Shown piece after piece: positions 56,326-64,000 of a stretch of DNA of 64,000 nt. The position numbers were made by a program, and so were the translations under genes. The stretch comes from Malaciobacter marinus (lineage in GTDB: Bacteria; Campylobacterota; Campylobacteria; Campylobacterales; Arcobacteraceae). Location: contig NZ_CP032101.1 of NCBI RefSeq assembly GCF_003544855.1, positions 372,001 to 436,000 of the forward strand. Reading direction: 5' to 3'. The notes under the pieces are model-generated. The model was given only the letters and a program-made list of their open reading frames with translations. It had not been told where the DNA came from and ran no database searches. Each line of letters begins with the position of its first letter. Positions within the stretch are counted from its first letter, which is position 1.

Positions 56326-57318
56326 ATGTCATATCGAATAAGTAGTATTGATTTTGAAGATTTTATATTAAGTAGTAATGAGTGTAATTGTTGGCAACAT
56401 AATATTCCAAATGATTTAGGAATTATAAAAAGTAACAAGCAAATTATTGAAGATAATATTTTCATGTTTAAAACAAGTGCATCAATAAACAAAAAATTAG
56501 AGATTAAATCTTTTTCAAAAGTTTCTGGACTTTGTATTGCTATAAATCTTGAAGATGATGTAATTTATACTGATAACAGTAATAGTTCAAAACTTTTGTT
56601 TAAAAAAGATGAAATTTTAATAAAATATGTAAATAGTTATGATGGTTCAATTATTTTTGATAATTCTACTAAAACAAAATCCCTTTGTCTTGTAATAAGA
56701 GACTCTTTTTTAGAAAAATATTTCTTTAAAGGTTTTAATAATACAAAGTTATTAAGAAAAAATTTTCAAAATCATATCTCAACAAATATAAAAAAATCTT
56801 TAGCAAGTTATAAAACAAAAATCTTGGCAAATGAGTTATACAACTCTCCTTATGAGGGAGATTTAGATACTTTATATTTGCAAAGTAAAGCATATGAGAT
56901 TATTTATAGTGAATTTAAAGATATATTTAATTTAAATAAAGAAAATATTTGTACTTGTAAGAAAGTAAAATTTAACTCTTTAGATATTGAATCATTAAAA
57001 AAAGCAAAAGAGTTGATCTTATCTTCTCAAAAAATCTATTCTATAAGTGATTTAAGTAAAAAAGTTGCTTTAAATGAATTTAAATTAAAATTAGGATTTA
57101 AAGAGCTTTTTAATACAACTCCTGGAAGTTTAGTACTAGAAGCAAGAATGCAAAAAGCAAAAGCATTATTAAGTACAGGTGATTATAATATTGCTGAGGT
57201 TTCAAGTATTGTAGGTTATAAACATCAACAAAGTTTTACAGTAGCTTTTACAAAATATTTTAAAGTTAATCCAAAAGAGTTAGTAAAAAATAGAACTTAT
57301 TATTTTAGGCTAAAGTAG
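56326..57318 (+). CDS. AraC-family regulator 2 (PchR/YbtA-like)
   Basis: This is a 330-residue protein with GAGGG before its ATG. The N-terminal two-thirds are divergent from the neighbouring regulators. The C-terminal HTH region (from about 235) has LSKKVALNEFKLKLGFKELF and the second HTH segment LSTGDYNIAEVSSIVGYKHQ, which is nearly identical to that of regulator 3 at both protein and DNA level. It is divergent from receptor 2, and the expected role is ligand-dependent activation of that receptor. Confidence 0.9.
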   Translation: MSYRISSIDFEDFILSSNECNCWQHNIPNDLGIIKSNKQIIEDNIFMFKTSASINKKLEIKSFSKVSGLCIAINLEDDVIYTDNSNSSKLLFKKDEILIKYVNSYDGSIIFDNSTKTKSLCLVIRDSFLEKYFFKGFNNTKLLRKNFQNHISTNIKKSLASYKTKILANELYNSPYEGDLDTLYLQSKAYEIIYSEFKDIFNLNKENICTCKKVKFNSLDIESLKKAKELILSSQKIYSISDLSKKVALNEFKLKLGFKELFNTTPGSLVLEARMQKAKALLSTGDYNIAEVSSIVGYKHQQSFTVAFTKYFKVNPKELVKNRTYYFRLK

Positions 57319-57330
57319 TTTACTTTAGCC
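57308..57330. terminator. bidirectional hairpin between AraC regulator 2 and receptor 3
   Basis: A perfect 10-bp inverted repeat (57308-57317 and 57321-57330, loop GTT) overlaps the stop of regulator 2 and precedes the convergent end of receptor 3. Confidence 0.55.
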
Positions 57331-57336
57331 ATTTAG

Positions 57337-59454
57337 TTAAAAACTATATTTTAATCCTAATCCTATAAATCTTCCTTTTCCATAAGTTAATTGCCTAAAT
57401 TCTGCCATCTCTTCTACTGCAACAATATAACTTTCATCTGTAATATTTTTTACATAAGCATAAATATCAAAATCTTTAAATAGGTATCCAATTTTTGCAT
57501 TTGCAACTGTGTAAGAGTCTTGTTTTAAACTATTTTGAGCATTAAAATACATATCTCCTTGATTTTTTATATCAAATCTTCCATATAAACCATTTCCTGC
57601 ATAGTATGATAAGCCTAAGTTAATTGAGTGACTAGGTGTTCTTTCTATTTTTTTATTTTTATTGTCATTTCCATTAGAGTCTTTATAATTACTATATTTT
57701 GCTTGAATTATACCAATAGCTGTGTCAATACTCCAATTATCATTGATATTATATTTAAGTTCTAATTCTAATCCTTTTGATGTGGCTTCTCCAGCATTTG
57801 ATGTATACATCATGCTTGTTACTGGGTCTGTACTGTAAACATGAATGTCTTCAATATCCATATAAAAAATTGAAGATGATAAATATAGTTTATCTTCTAA
57901 AAGTGAACCTCTAAGCCCTAATTCATAATTTATTGAAGTTTGTGCATCAAATCTATTTTCTTTTTCACTTCCATTTGAAGCAAAGTTGTTGTAACCTCCT
58001 GGTAAATAACCTTTTGAAACAGTTATGTAAGTTGAAAGTTCATTATTAAGTCTTTTAGAAAGAGCAATCTTAGGTAAAAAAGTATTCCATGTATGTTCTT
58101 CATTAAATTCAAAATAAGGAGTTGCATTAGTATTTGTTGGATGCATATAGTTATCTAAATTCATTTTCTTTTTTACTTTTTGATATCTACCTCCAAGTGT
58201 TAATTCATAATCTTCTAAAAATGGAATAACAACTTGTCCAAAACTTGCATAAGTTTTACTAGTAGCTTTTGATTTGGCATTAAACTTTACATCAACTCCA
58301 GTACCAAAAGGATTTCCTGCTAAATAACTTGGGTATTCTTGTCCATAATTGTGAAAGTTAAATTCATCTTTTTCAAAATATAAGCCAAATACATATCTTA
58401 AATAATTATTTTCTCCTGTGATTCTAAATTCTTGAGAAAAGTTTTTAGAAGTTGCATCTTGAAACATTGACATTTGATCATAATTTGGATTGTTACCTAA
58501 ATCAACATCCCATGTTCCATCAATATCAACTTTTTTGTTAGCTGTAATAGAAGATAAGTTTACATTTTCATTAAAATTATATTCTAATTTAAGTGATTGA
58601 GCCTTTGATTTTGTTTTCATGTATGTATCAGACTCATAATTCACATTTTTGAAATCTTCTCTTTTGTAATCATTAATAGTTTCATTTTGAGGTATAGCTC
58701 CACCCTCAAATCCATATCTATAGTTTTTATCATCAAAAAGACTTAAATTCATACTTAATTTATCTGTTGGCTTATAATAAAAAGTTGTATTTAATTTGTG
58801 AAATTTGCTTTTATCAATATCTTTATTTTGATTTTCATTATGATTTGTTTGCCAACCGTCATCTTTTCCTAAAAGTCCATTTAGTCCAAAAAAGAGTTTA
58901 TCTTTTATAATTGCTCCGCTGATATTAAAGTTTGCTTGTCTAAAATTGTTGCTTCCATACTCTAAACTTACAAAGCCTTCTGTTTCATTTGTAGGTTTTT
59001 TTGTTACTATATTTATAACTCCGCCAATACTATCTTTGCCGTATAATGCACCTTGAGGACCTCTTAGTACTTCAACTCTTTCTATGTTTAATATTGATGC
59101 ATCAAAAGCATAAACACTACTATGTGGAATTCCATCTATATATATAACTACAGGATTATTATTTGTAAATATTGAGGTATTGATTCCTCTAAAATTAACT
59201 CTATCAGAATACATAAAAGTTGAAGATAAATTAGGAATATATTCAATAATTTCTGGAATACTTTTTATCTCTTTTTCTTCAATAGTAAAATTATCTATAA
59301 TTGAGATACTTTGCGGTATTTGTTTTATAGTTTCATCCATTTTATTTGCACTAACTGTTATCTCATCAAGTTTTATATTTTTAGTTGTAGTAGCAAGAAG
59401 AGTACTACTTGCTACTAATGAGACTACAATTATATTTGTTAACTTTTTATTCAT
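57337..59454 (-). CDS. TonB-dependent siderophore receptor 3 (FyuA-like)
   Basis: This is a 705-residue outer membrane receptor with a signal peptide, a TonB-box-like DEITVSAN segment, a plug with NFRGINTSIFTNNNPVVIYIDG and VERVEVLRGPQGALYGKDSIGGVINI, and a barrel ending IGLGLKYSF. It is a paralog of receptor 2. It is divergent from regulator 3 and convergent with regulator 2. Its ligand is unknown but probably a ferric siderophore. Confidence 0.9.
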   Translation of the reverse strand: MNKKLTNIIVVSLVASSTLLATTTKNIKLDEITVSANKMDETIKQIPQSISIIDNFTIEEKEIKSIPEIIEYIPNLSSTFMYSDRVNFRGINTSIFTNNNPVVIYIDGIPHSSVYAFDASILNIERVEVLRGPQGALYGKDSIGGVINIVTKKPTNETEGFVSLEYGSNNFRQANFNISGAIIKDKLFFGLNGLLGKDDGWQTNHNENQNKDIDKSKFHKLNTTFYYKPTDKLSMNLSLFDDKNYRYGFEGGAIPQNETINDYKREDFKNVNYESDTYMKTKSKAQSLKLEYNFNENVNLSSITANKKVDIDGTWDVDLGNNPNYDQMSMFQDATSKNFSQEFRITGENNYLRYVFGLYFEKDEFNFHNYGQEYPSYLAGNPFGTGVDVKFNAKSKATSKTYASFGQVVIPFLEDYELTLGGRYQKVKKKMNLDNYMHPTNTNATPYFEFNEEHTWNTFLPKIALSKRLNNELSTYITVSKGYLPGGYNNFASNGSEKENRFDAQTSINYELGLRGSLLEDKLYLSSSIFYMDIEDIHVYSTDPVTSMMYTSNAGEATSKGLELELKYNINDNWSIDTAIGIIQAKYSNYKDSNGNDNKNKKIERTPSHSINLGLSYYAGNGLYGRFDIKNQGDMYFNAQNSLKQDSYTVANAKIGYLFKDFDIYAYVKNITDESYIVAVEEMAEFRQLTYGKGRFIGLGLKYSF

Positions 59455-59497
59455 TAGTTACTCCATAAATTTAATTTAATCGATAATATATTATAAT

Positions 59498-59512
59498 TAA
59501 TACTCACTATCA
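59498..59512 (-). promoter_or_regulatory. Fur-box-like site between receptor 3 and AraC regulator 3
   Basis: On the minus strand TGATAGTGAGTATTA resembles the Fur pattern. It is nearly the same 15-mer as the site upstream of receptor 4 (62807-62821), differing only at the next-to-last base. Confidence 0.55.
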
Positions 59513-59575
59513 ATTTCAATAATATTTTAAGTAGGATAGTATTTCTTTTTAATCAAATAGTATTTTGGAGTAAAA

Positions 59576-60520
59576 ATGTCATCAAATAATTTAACTTTTG
59601 AATTTGATAATAAAAATTCAAAAATGATTTTGCCTAAAGATAAAGTTATTGCAAATATAACAGATAAAAAAATAACAGACTCAATTTACTTTATAAAATC
59701 AAATTTGATTTTCAAAGAAGACCTTGTAGTTGAATCAAAATCTAAAATAGATGGAATTATGTTAGATTTTAATCTTAGTGGAGATATAACTTATCATTCA
59801 AAAATTTCAAATCACGGATTACAAACTTTTAAAAATAGAACTGATATTGAATTAGTAAATGAAGAAGAAACAGAATCTTTTGTAAAAAAGGGTGAAGTAA
59901 ATAAAATCACTTTAGTAGTAAAAAAAGAGTTGTTATCACAAATTTTACCAGATTGTGAAGTATTTAAAATATTAAACTATTTAGAAAAAAATAATTGTCA
60001 TAAAATATTATCAAGTAAATTAACTGGCAATAATGTAAATAAACTATTAAACCAGTTACATATGAATGAACTATATGTTAATGATTTGAATACACTTTTT
60101 TTACAATCAAAAGTTTTAGAATTAGTTTATTATGAATTTAATACTCTTTTTACAACAAAAGATAATAAACAAAAGATTAAATTTAGTGAAGAAGATATGC
60201 AGGCTTTAAAAAAAGCAAAAGTAATTATCAATTCATTAGATCCTAATTGTACAATTTCTTATTTATCGAAAAGAGTTGCGTTAAATGAATTTAAGTTAAA
60301 ATATGGATTCAAAAAGTTTTTTAATACTTCCCCTGGAGCCCTAGTGCTAGAAACAAGAATGCAAAAAGCAAAAGAGTTATTAAGTACAGGTGATTACAAT
60401 ATTGCTGAGGTTTCAAGTATTGTAGGCTATAAACATCAGCAAAGTTTTTCGACTGCTTTTTTTAAGTATTTTAAAGTTAATCCAAAAGAGTTGGTAAAAA
60501 ATAGAACTTATTATTTTTAA
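59576..60520 (+). CDS. AraC-family regulator 3 (PchR/YbtA-like)
   Basis: This is a 314-residue AraC protein, ATG at 59576 with GGAG 5 bp upstream. The N-terminal sensing part is not like those of regulators 1 and 2. The C-terminal double HTH has LSKRVALNEFKLKYGFKKFF and then the same LSTGDYNIAEVSSIVGYKHQ segment as regulator 2, ending LVKNRTYYF in both. It is divergent from receptor 3, which it probably activates. Confidence 0.9.
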   Translation: MSSNNLTFEFDNKNSKMILPKDKVIANITDKKITDSIYFIKSNLIFKEDLVVESKSKIDGIMLDFNLSGDITYHSKISNHGLQTFKNRTDIELVNEEETESFVKKGEVNKITLVVKKELLSQILPDCEVFKILNYLEKNNCHKILSSKLTGNNVNKLLNQLHMNELYVNDLNTLFLQSKVLELVYYEFNTLFTTKDNKQKIKFSEEDMQALKKAKVIINSLDPNCTISYLSKRVALNEFKLKYGFKKFFNTSPGALVLETRMQKAKELLSTGDYNIAEVSSIVGYKHQQSFSTAFFKYFKVNPKELVKNRTYYF

Positions 60521-60584
60521 TTATTTGATAAATCTTTAAATATAATATACTCAGATTGACACTATTATAGTTACAGTAATCATT

Positions 60585-60719
60585 GCAGGTAAAATATTTT
60601 GATAGCATAATCATCATTAATGAGAATAGAGATTACCCTGCTTGTTAAAAAGCTTAATAATACTGCACCTATACAGCCTGTAAAACCATGAACTAAGCCA
60701 ATTTTTGACTTAGTTCATG
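60585..60719. other. structured intergenic region between AraC regulator 3 and receptor 4
   Basis: The 232-bp gap between 60520 and 60753 holds two inverted repeats: GCAGG-TAA at 60585-60592 with TTACCCTGC at 60633-60641 (one bulge), and a perfect 11-bp stem CATGAACTAAG/CTTAGTTCATG at 60687-60697 and 60709-60719. The second is followed by T-rich sequence on the plus strand and could terminate transcription. No reading frame of note was seen here. Confidence 0.45.
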
Positions 60720-60752
60720 TAAAAACTTTTTGTTTTTTCAAACATAATTTTC

Positions 60753-62720
60753 TTAGAATTTATAAGAAAGAGTAACTTTGAAGTTTCTTCCTGGCTCATA
60801 ATCCGTTGCATCACCAAATGCTCTTAAATCCCCTTGAAAAGAAGAGTGAGAAGCATAAGCTTTATCAAATATATTATCAATTCCAGCAATTACTTTTAAA
60901 CCTTTTATTGATTTTGGTGTATATTTAACAGCTAAATCATGTACATGATAACCCTCTTTTTCTATATCTTTTACATCATTTTCATCTTTAACAAAAATTG
61001 ATTGCCAAGAAAGTCCAATTTCAGGTGTAGTTTGATAGTTTAATCCAAGAGTAAATGTATCTCCTGTTTCTTGTTCAAGTGCTTCGCCTGTATAAAGTAC
61101 TTCTGAATCCATTCTTGAGTATGTAAATAAAGCATTAAAGTCATTTAAATTATATGCAAAGCTTGCTTCTATACCTTTTGTTTTTGTATCTCCTAAATTA
61201 ACCATTTGGTATGCATTATTAAAGCCAATATCATCATTGATTTTTGTAACATAATATTTAGTTAATATTCCAATATTATCTGCACCTAGTACATTATCTT
61301 TGATATATTTAAACCCAAGCTCATTGTTATAACCTGTTTCTGATTTAATACTTGAGTTTTGTGTTGTAGCTCTTGTTCTATAACTTGCAAAAACCTCTTG
61401 CATTGGAGCACCTTTAAATAGTGTTGTATGACTTGCAAGTAATGAGAAACTATCTGTAACTGCATATTCAGCAGCAAGAGAGTAAGTTATCTTTTTTTCA
61501 CTTACATCAGCAACAACTCCATCAAGTTTATATTTTGTAGCTCTAATTCCTGGAGTTAATATAAGGCCATTATTAAAATCAATTGTATCTTCAATAAATA
61601 GTGCGAAAGTTTTAGCTTCTTCATCATCTCCATAAGCATCTCCATCAGTAGTTACTTCACTTGTTTGAACATCATAAGAAAGTCCATATGTAAAAGTATT
61701 AAGAATATCTTTATAGTTGATATTTGATTGAGCTTTTGTGCTAAAACCTTTATTTTCTACAACAGCATTGAAAACATCTCCTCTTCTATTAGAGTTTGAT
61801 TCATGTCTTGTTAAATCCATTTCATTGAAATATAAAGAAGAGTTTATAAGTAAATTTTCACCTTTATCAACTGTATGCTTTAATGTGTAAGTGTTTCTAA
61901 TATATTCAGTTGGATGAATTAAATCTGCTTGAGCTCCTCTTGCAACATTAATTGCTTCATTTACTGCTGTACTAAAATTTGGTCTTGGGTGATAATCACC
62001 TTCATCTTCTAATCTATCATAAGAAAAAGATACTCTTTGTGTATCGTCTAAATCAATACCATACTTTAATAAAAGGTTTTTAATAGTACCCTCTCTTCCT
62101 TTCTCTTTGGTTCCATCTCCAGTTTTCCAATTTTCATTTTCAATATGGTCATAATAAATAAAGAAATCAGAGTTATTTGTTATCTTTCCATATGTAGCAA
62201 GTGATGCTCCAACACTATCATTACTATTATATTTAGTAGAAACAATTGCTCCAACTTTCTCACCATTTTCTAAAAAGTCTTTTCCATCTTTTGTTTCAAA
62301 CTCTATTGAACCTCCTAGTTCTCCATGAACTACAGAGTTTGCACCCACTTCAATATTTACTTTTTTTAGAATATCAGGATTAACTTTTAGAGTACTTTGA
62401 TGGTGAAACATATCAACATTAGGCTGTTTTGCACCATCAATAGTAATATTGATATCTTCATCTTTTATTCCTCTAATGATAATTTTATTATTCATTGAGT
62501 GACTTCCTCCAACATCAACACCTGGTAATCCTCTTAATAAATCACTTAAGTGGTCAGCTTGCTTAGTTTCAATTGAATCTTTTCCTAAGTTTAAAGAAGA
62601 ACTAACAATTTCAGTTTCCCAAACATCAACTGAATTTATCTTATTTGTATCTTTTGCATTTGCATTTAAAGAAAAAATTGCTAAAGAAGCAATTGAACTT
62701 AAAAGTATTTTTCTATTCAT
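60753..62720 (-). CDS. TonB-dependent receptor 4 (haem/hemoglobin/transferrin-type)
   Basis: This is a 655-residue outer membrane receptor with a signal peptide (ends ANA at residue 22), a plug domain with LLRGLPGVDVGGSHSMNNKIIIRGI and ITIDGAKQPNVDMFHHQSTL, and a barrel ending NFKVTLSYKF. The plug motifs match the haem/lactoferrin/transferrin receptor branch rather than the FyuA-like branch of receptors 1-3. It is divergent from a two-component system, with a Fur-box-like site between them. Haem or another iron complex is the likely ligand. Confidence 0.85.
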   Translation of the reverse strand: MNRKILLSSIASLAIFSLNANAKDTNKINSVDVWETEIVSSSLNLGKDSIETKQADHLSDLLRGLPGVDVGGSHSMNNKIIIRGIKDEDINITIDGAKQPNVDMFHHQSTLKVNPDILKKVNIEVGANSVVHGELGGSIEFETKDGKDFLENGEKVGAIVSTKYNSNDSVGASLATYGKITNNSDFFIYYDHIENENWKTGDGTKEKGREGTIKNLLLKYGIDLDDTQRVSFSYDRLEDEGDYHPRPNFSTAVNEAINVARGAQADLIHPTEYIRNTYTLKHTVDKGENLLINSSLYFNEMDLTRHESNSNRRGDVFNAVVENKGFSTKAQSNINYKDILNTFTYGLSYDVQTSEVTTDGDAYGDDEEAKTFALFIEDTIDFNNGLILTPGIRATKYKLDGVVADVSEKKITYSLAAEYAVTDSFSLLASHTTLFKGAPMQEVFASYRTRATTQNSSIKSETGYNNELGFKYIKDNVLGADNIGILTKYYVTKINDDIGFNNAYQMVNLGDTKTKGIEASFAYNLNDFNALFTYSRMDSEVLYTGEALEQETGDTFTLGLNYQTTPEIGLSWQSIFVKDENDVKDIEKEGYHVHDLAVKYTPKSIKGLKVIAGIDNIFDKAYASHSSFQGDLRAFGDATDYEPGRNFKVTLSYKF

Positions 62721-62806
62721 TATATTCCTTATCTCTTGTGTGTAGTTTTAAATTGAAAAATAAAAATTGAATTGTATTCACCTTTTACTTTTAACAAACT
62801 TTAAAA

Positions 62807-62821
62807 TGATAGTGAGTATCA
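62807..62821. promoter_or_regulatory. Fur-box-like site between receptor 4 and the response regulator gene
   Basis: TGATAGTGAGTATCA is a 15-mer palindrome with a 7-1-7 structure (TGATAGT against TGATACT, one mismatch), close to the Fur consensus. It sits between the divergent receptor 4 and response regulator starts. Confidence 0.6.
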
Positions 62822-62862
62822 TAACTAATATAAATCACATTCAAATCACAATTGGAGATTTA

Positions 62863-63585
62863 ATGAACAAATTAATGGAATTTTTACAAAAAACTGTAGA
62901 AATATTAATAGTAGAAGATGAAATGGTATTAGCAATTGATATGGAAAGCTCATTGGAAGAGATGGGATATGAAATATCAGGAATAGAATCAACAGCACAA
63001 GATGCAATAAAACATGTAAATGAAAATAAGCCAGATATTGTAATTATGGATATTAACTTAAAAGGCTACAAAAGTGGATTAGAAGCTGCAAAAGAGATTT
63101 GGCAAACTCATAAAATACCAATTATTTTTTTAACTTCTTATAGTGATGATTTAACAGTTAAAAAGTCTATGGAGAGTGAACCTTATGCATATTTAATAAA
63201 GCCTTGTAGAGAAAAAGATATTGATATTGCTATTAAAACAGCACTTCATAAGCACAACTATTTTTTTAAAAATAAAAATCTAATGAGCGAGCAAATAGTT
63301 ATTGATTTAGCCCAAAACTATAAGTATGATAGAACAAAAAGAGTTTTATCAAAGGGCTTAAATAGTATAAAATTAACAGGAAATGAATTAAAATTTTTTG
63401 ATATTTTAAGTGAAAATCCAAAAGAGTCAGTTAGTTTTGAGCAAATAATTTCATATATCTATAGAGATGAATCAGTATCTGATATGGGAAAACTAAGAAC
63501 ATTAGTATATAGATTAAGAGCAAAGCTTGATGCTGAGGTTTTTGAAAATATTTATGAGTTTGGCTATAGGTTAAAACTTGACTAG
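62863..63585 (+). CDS. OmpR-type response regulator (REC plus winged HTH)
   Basis: This 240-residue response regulator has a receiver domain with ILIVEDE (acidic pocket D19/E20), phosphoacceptor Asp63 in VIMDINLKG, the Thr in FLTSYSDD and the Lys in LIKPCREK. The output domain at the C-terminus matches OmpR/PhoB winged helix (GNELKFFDILSENP, then RTLVYRLRAKLD). An in-frame ATG lies at 62767, but 62863 has GGAG 5 bp before it and a natural start, and the earlier one would overlap the Fur-box-like site. It overlaps the sensor gene by 8 bp. Confidence 0.9.
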   Translation: MNKLMEFLQKTVEILIVEDEMVLAIDMESSLEEMGYEISGIESTAQDAIKHVNENKPDIVIMDINLKGYKSGLEAAKEIWQTHKIPIIFLTSYSDDLTVKKSMESEPYAYLIKPCREKDIDIAIKTALHKHNYFFKNKNLMSEQIVIDLAQNYKYDRTKRVLSKGLNSIKLTGNELKFFDILSENPKESVSFEQIISYIYRDESVSDMGKLRTLVYRLRAKLDAEVFENIYEFGYRLKLD

Positions 63586-64000
63586 CTTTAATACTCTAGC
63601 AAAGTTATCTTTTTCTTCAAAACTTTTTTTATCTTTTACTGCATTAGCTTTAGTTTTATTATCTATTCTTTTTTTACTTATCATACCAAAAATGGAAAAA
63701 GAACAGTATGAACATGAGATAAAACAAGTAGAGCAAACAATTGCTTTAAATACACAACAACTTAATTTAGCAGTTAAATATATTAGAAATGATGGAAAGA
63801 AAAACTATAAAATAATTAGATTAAATATAGAAGCGAAACTTAGAAACTTATCTTTAAAATTAAAAAAATCATCATTTTTACAACAAGAATCTCTTCTTAA
63901 AAAGTTTTCTAAAGAACTGTCTTGTCAAGTAGCTTTAATAGATAATTCAAATAAGCAATCATATCATCTAAATAACATGCTAAACAATGATGGCTATATT
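63578..64000 (+). CDS. membrane sensor protein, probably histidine kinase (partial, 3' end off window)
   Basis: A TTG at 63578, within the last codons of the response regulator, opens a frame that runs to the window end (about 141 codons visible). It begins MTSFNTLAKLSFSSKLF and has one strong membrane helix at about residues 15-36, followed by a charged periplasmic-looking region. No kinase motifs are in the visible part. The identity as histidine kinase is inferred from overlap with the response regulator. Confidence 0.65.
   Translation, partial: MTSFNTLAKLSFSSKLFLSFTALALVLLSILFLLIIPKMEKEQYEHEIKQVEQTIALNTQQLNLAVKYIRNDGKKNYKIIRLNIEAKLRNLSLKLKKSSFLQQESLLKKFSKELSCQVALIDNSNKQSYHLNNMLNNDGYI

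Noticed and set aside
60541-60752. Cobalamin or other riboswitch upstream of receptor 4
   Set aside because: The gap lies downstream of receptor 4 (encoded on the minus strand), so it cannot be its leader, and no B12-box-like sequence was seen.
62767-62862. Upstream start for the response regulator
   Set aside because: The extra 32 residues are not family-like and would extend the gene across the Fur-box-like site; ATG 62863 has a well-placed GGAG.
1-64000. CRISPR arrays, tRNA or rRNA genes, IS elements
   Set aside because: No repeat-spacer pattern, tRNA-like fold, rRNA sequence or transposase was recognised anywhere in the window.

Overview
The window looks like Arcobacter-group chromosome (Campylobacterota). 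It is very AT-rich and gene-dense, with no non-coding gap above about 235 bp. Several starts are TTG or GTG. The bc1 complex has the di-haem cytochrome c1 typical of Campylobacterota, atpB stands alone, and c-di-GMP enzymes and chemoreceptors are frequent. Species assignment is inference. No rRNA, tRNA, CRISPR array, insertion sequence or prophage was recognised.

Region 1 (1-35.2 kb) is mainly housekeeping. It holds moeA-queC-queD-queE, rsmE, a petABC bc1 operon, argB-thrC, a RecB/AddA-type helicase-nuclease, two paralogous chemoreceptors flanking a ThiE/TenI-like gene, atpB, ilvA, trmD-rplS, a nucleoside phosphorylase overlapping a spore-photoproduct-lyase-like radical SAM gene, dedA with an SDR, a split ThrE exporter, coaX-hisG, and two c-di-GMP proteins whose sensor regions carry a c-type haem motif (10.1-11.95 kb and 30.2-32.2 kb).

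Region 2 (35.3-39.2 kb) is an accessory island. A secreted Sel1-repeat protein overlaps a Tle1-like (DUF2235-type) phospholipase. The lipase frame is interrupted by one in-frame TAA, 20 codons before the nucleophile motif GFSRG. The reading frame and all three catalytic motifs continue intact after it. This resembles a type VI lipase effector and immunity pair, without any T6SS structural gene nearby.

Region 3 (39.3-44.8 kb) has trpS, a cyclic-nucleotide-binding-domain protein, a membrane-anchored TAXI-family binding protein without a permease, and an amino-acid ABC binding protein plus permease without an ATPase.

Region 4 (44.3-64 kb) is a large iron-acquisition locus. An apparent operon encodes two fused ABC exporter-fold proteins (YbtP/YbtQ-like), an RhtX/FptX-like MFS permease, a second MFS protein and an MntP-type Mn2+ exporter. 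It is followed by three TonB-dependent receptor/AraC regulator pairs, then a fourth, haem/transferrin-type receptor divergent from a two-component system that runs off the right end. Five Fur-box-like 15-mers lie at the expected promoters. No siderophore synthesis genes are present, so use of foreign siderophores is the simplest reading, analogous to the import arm of the yersiniabactin system (fyuA-ybtA-ybtPQX).
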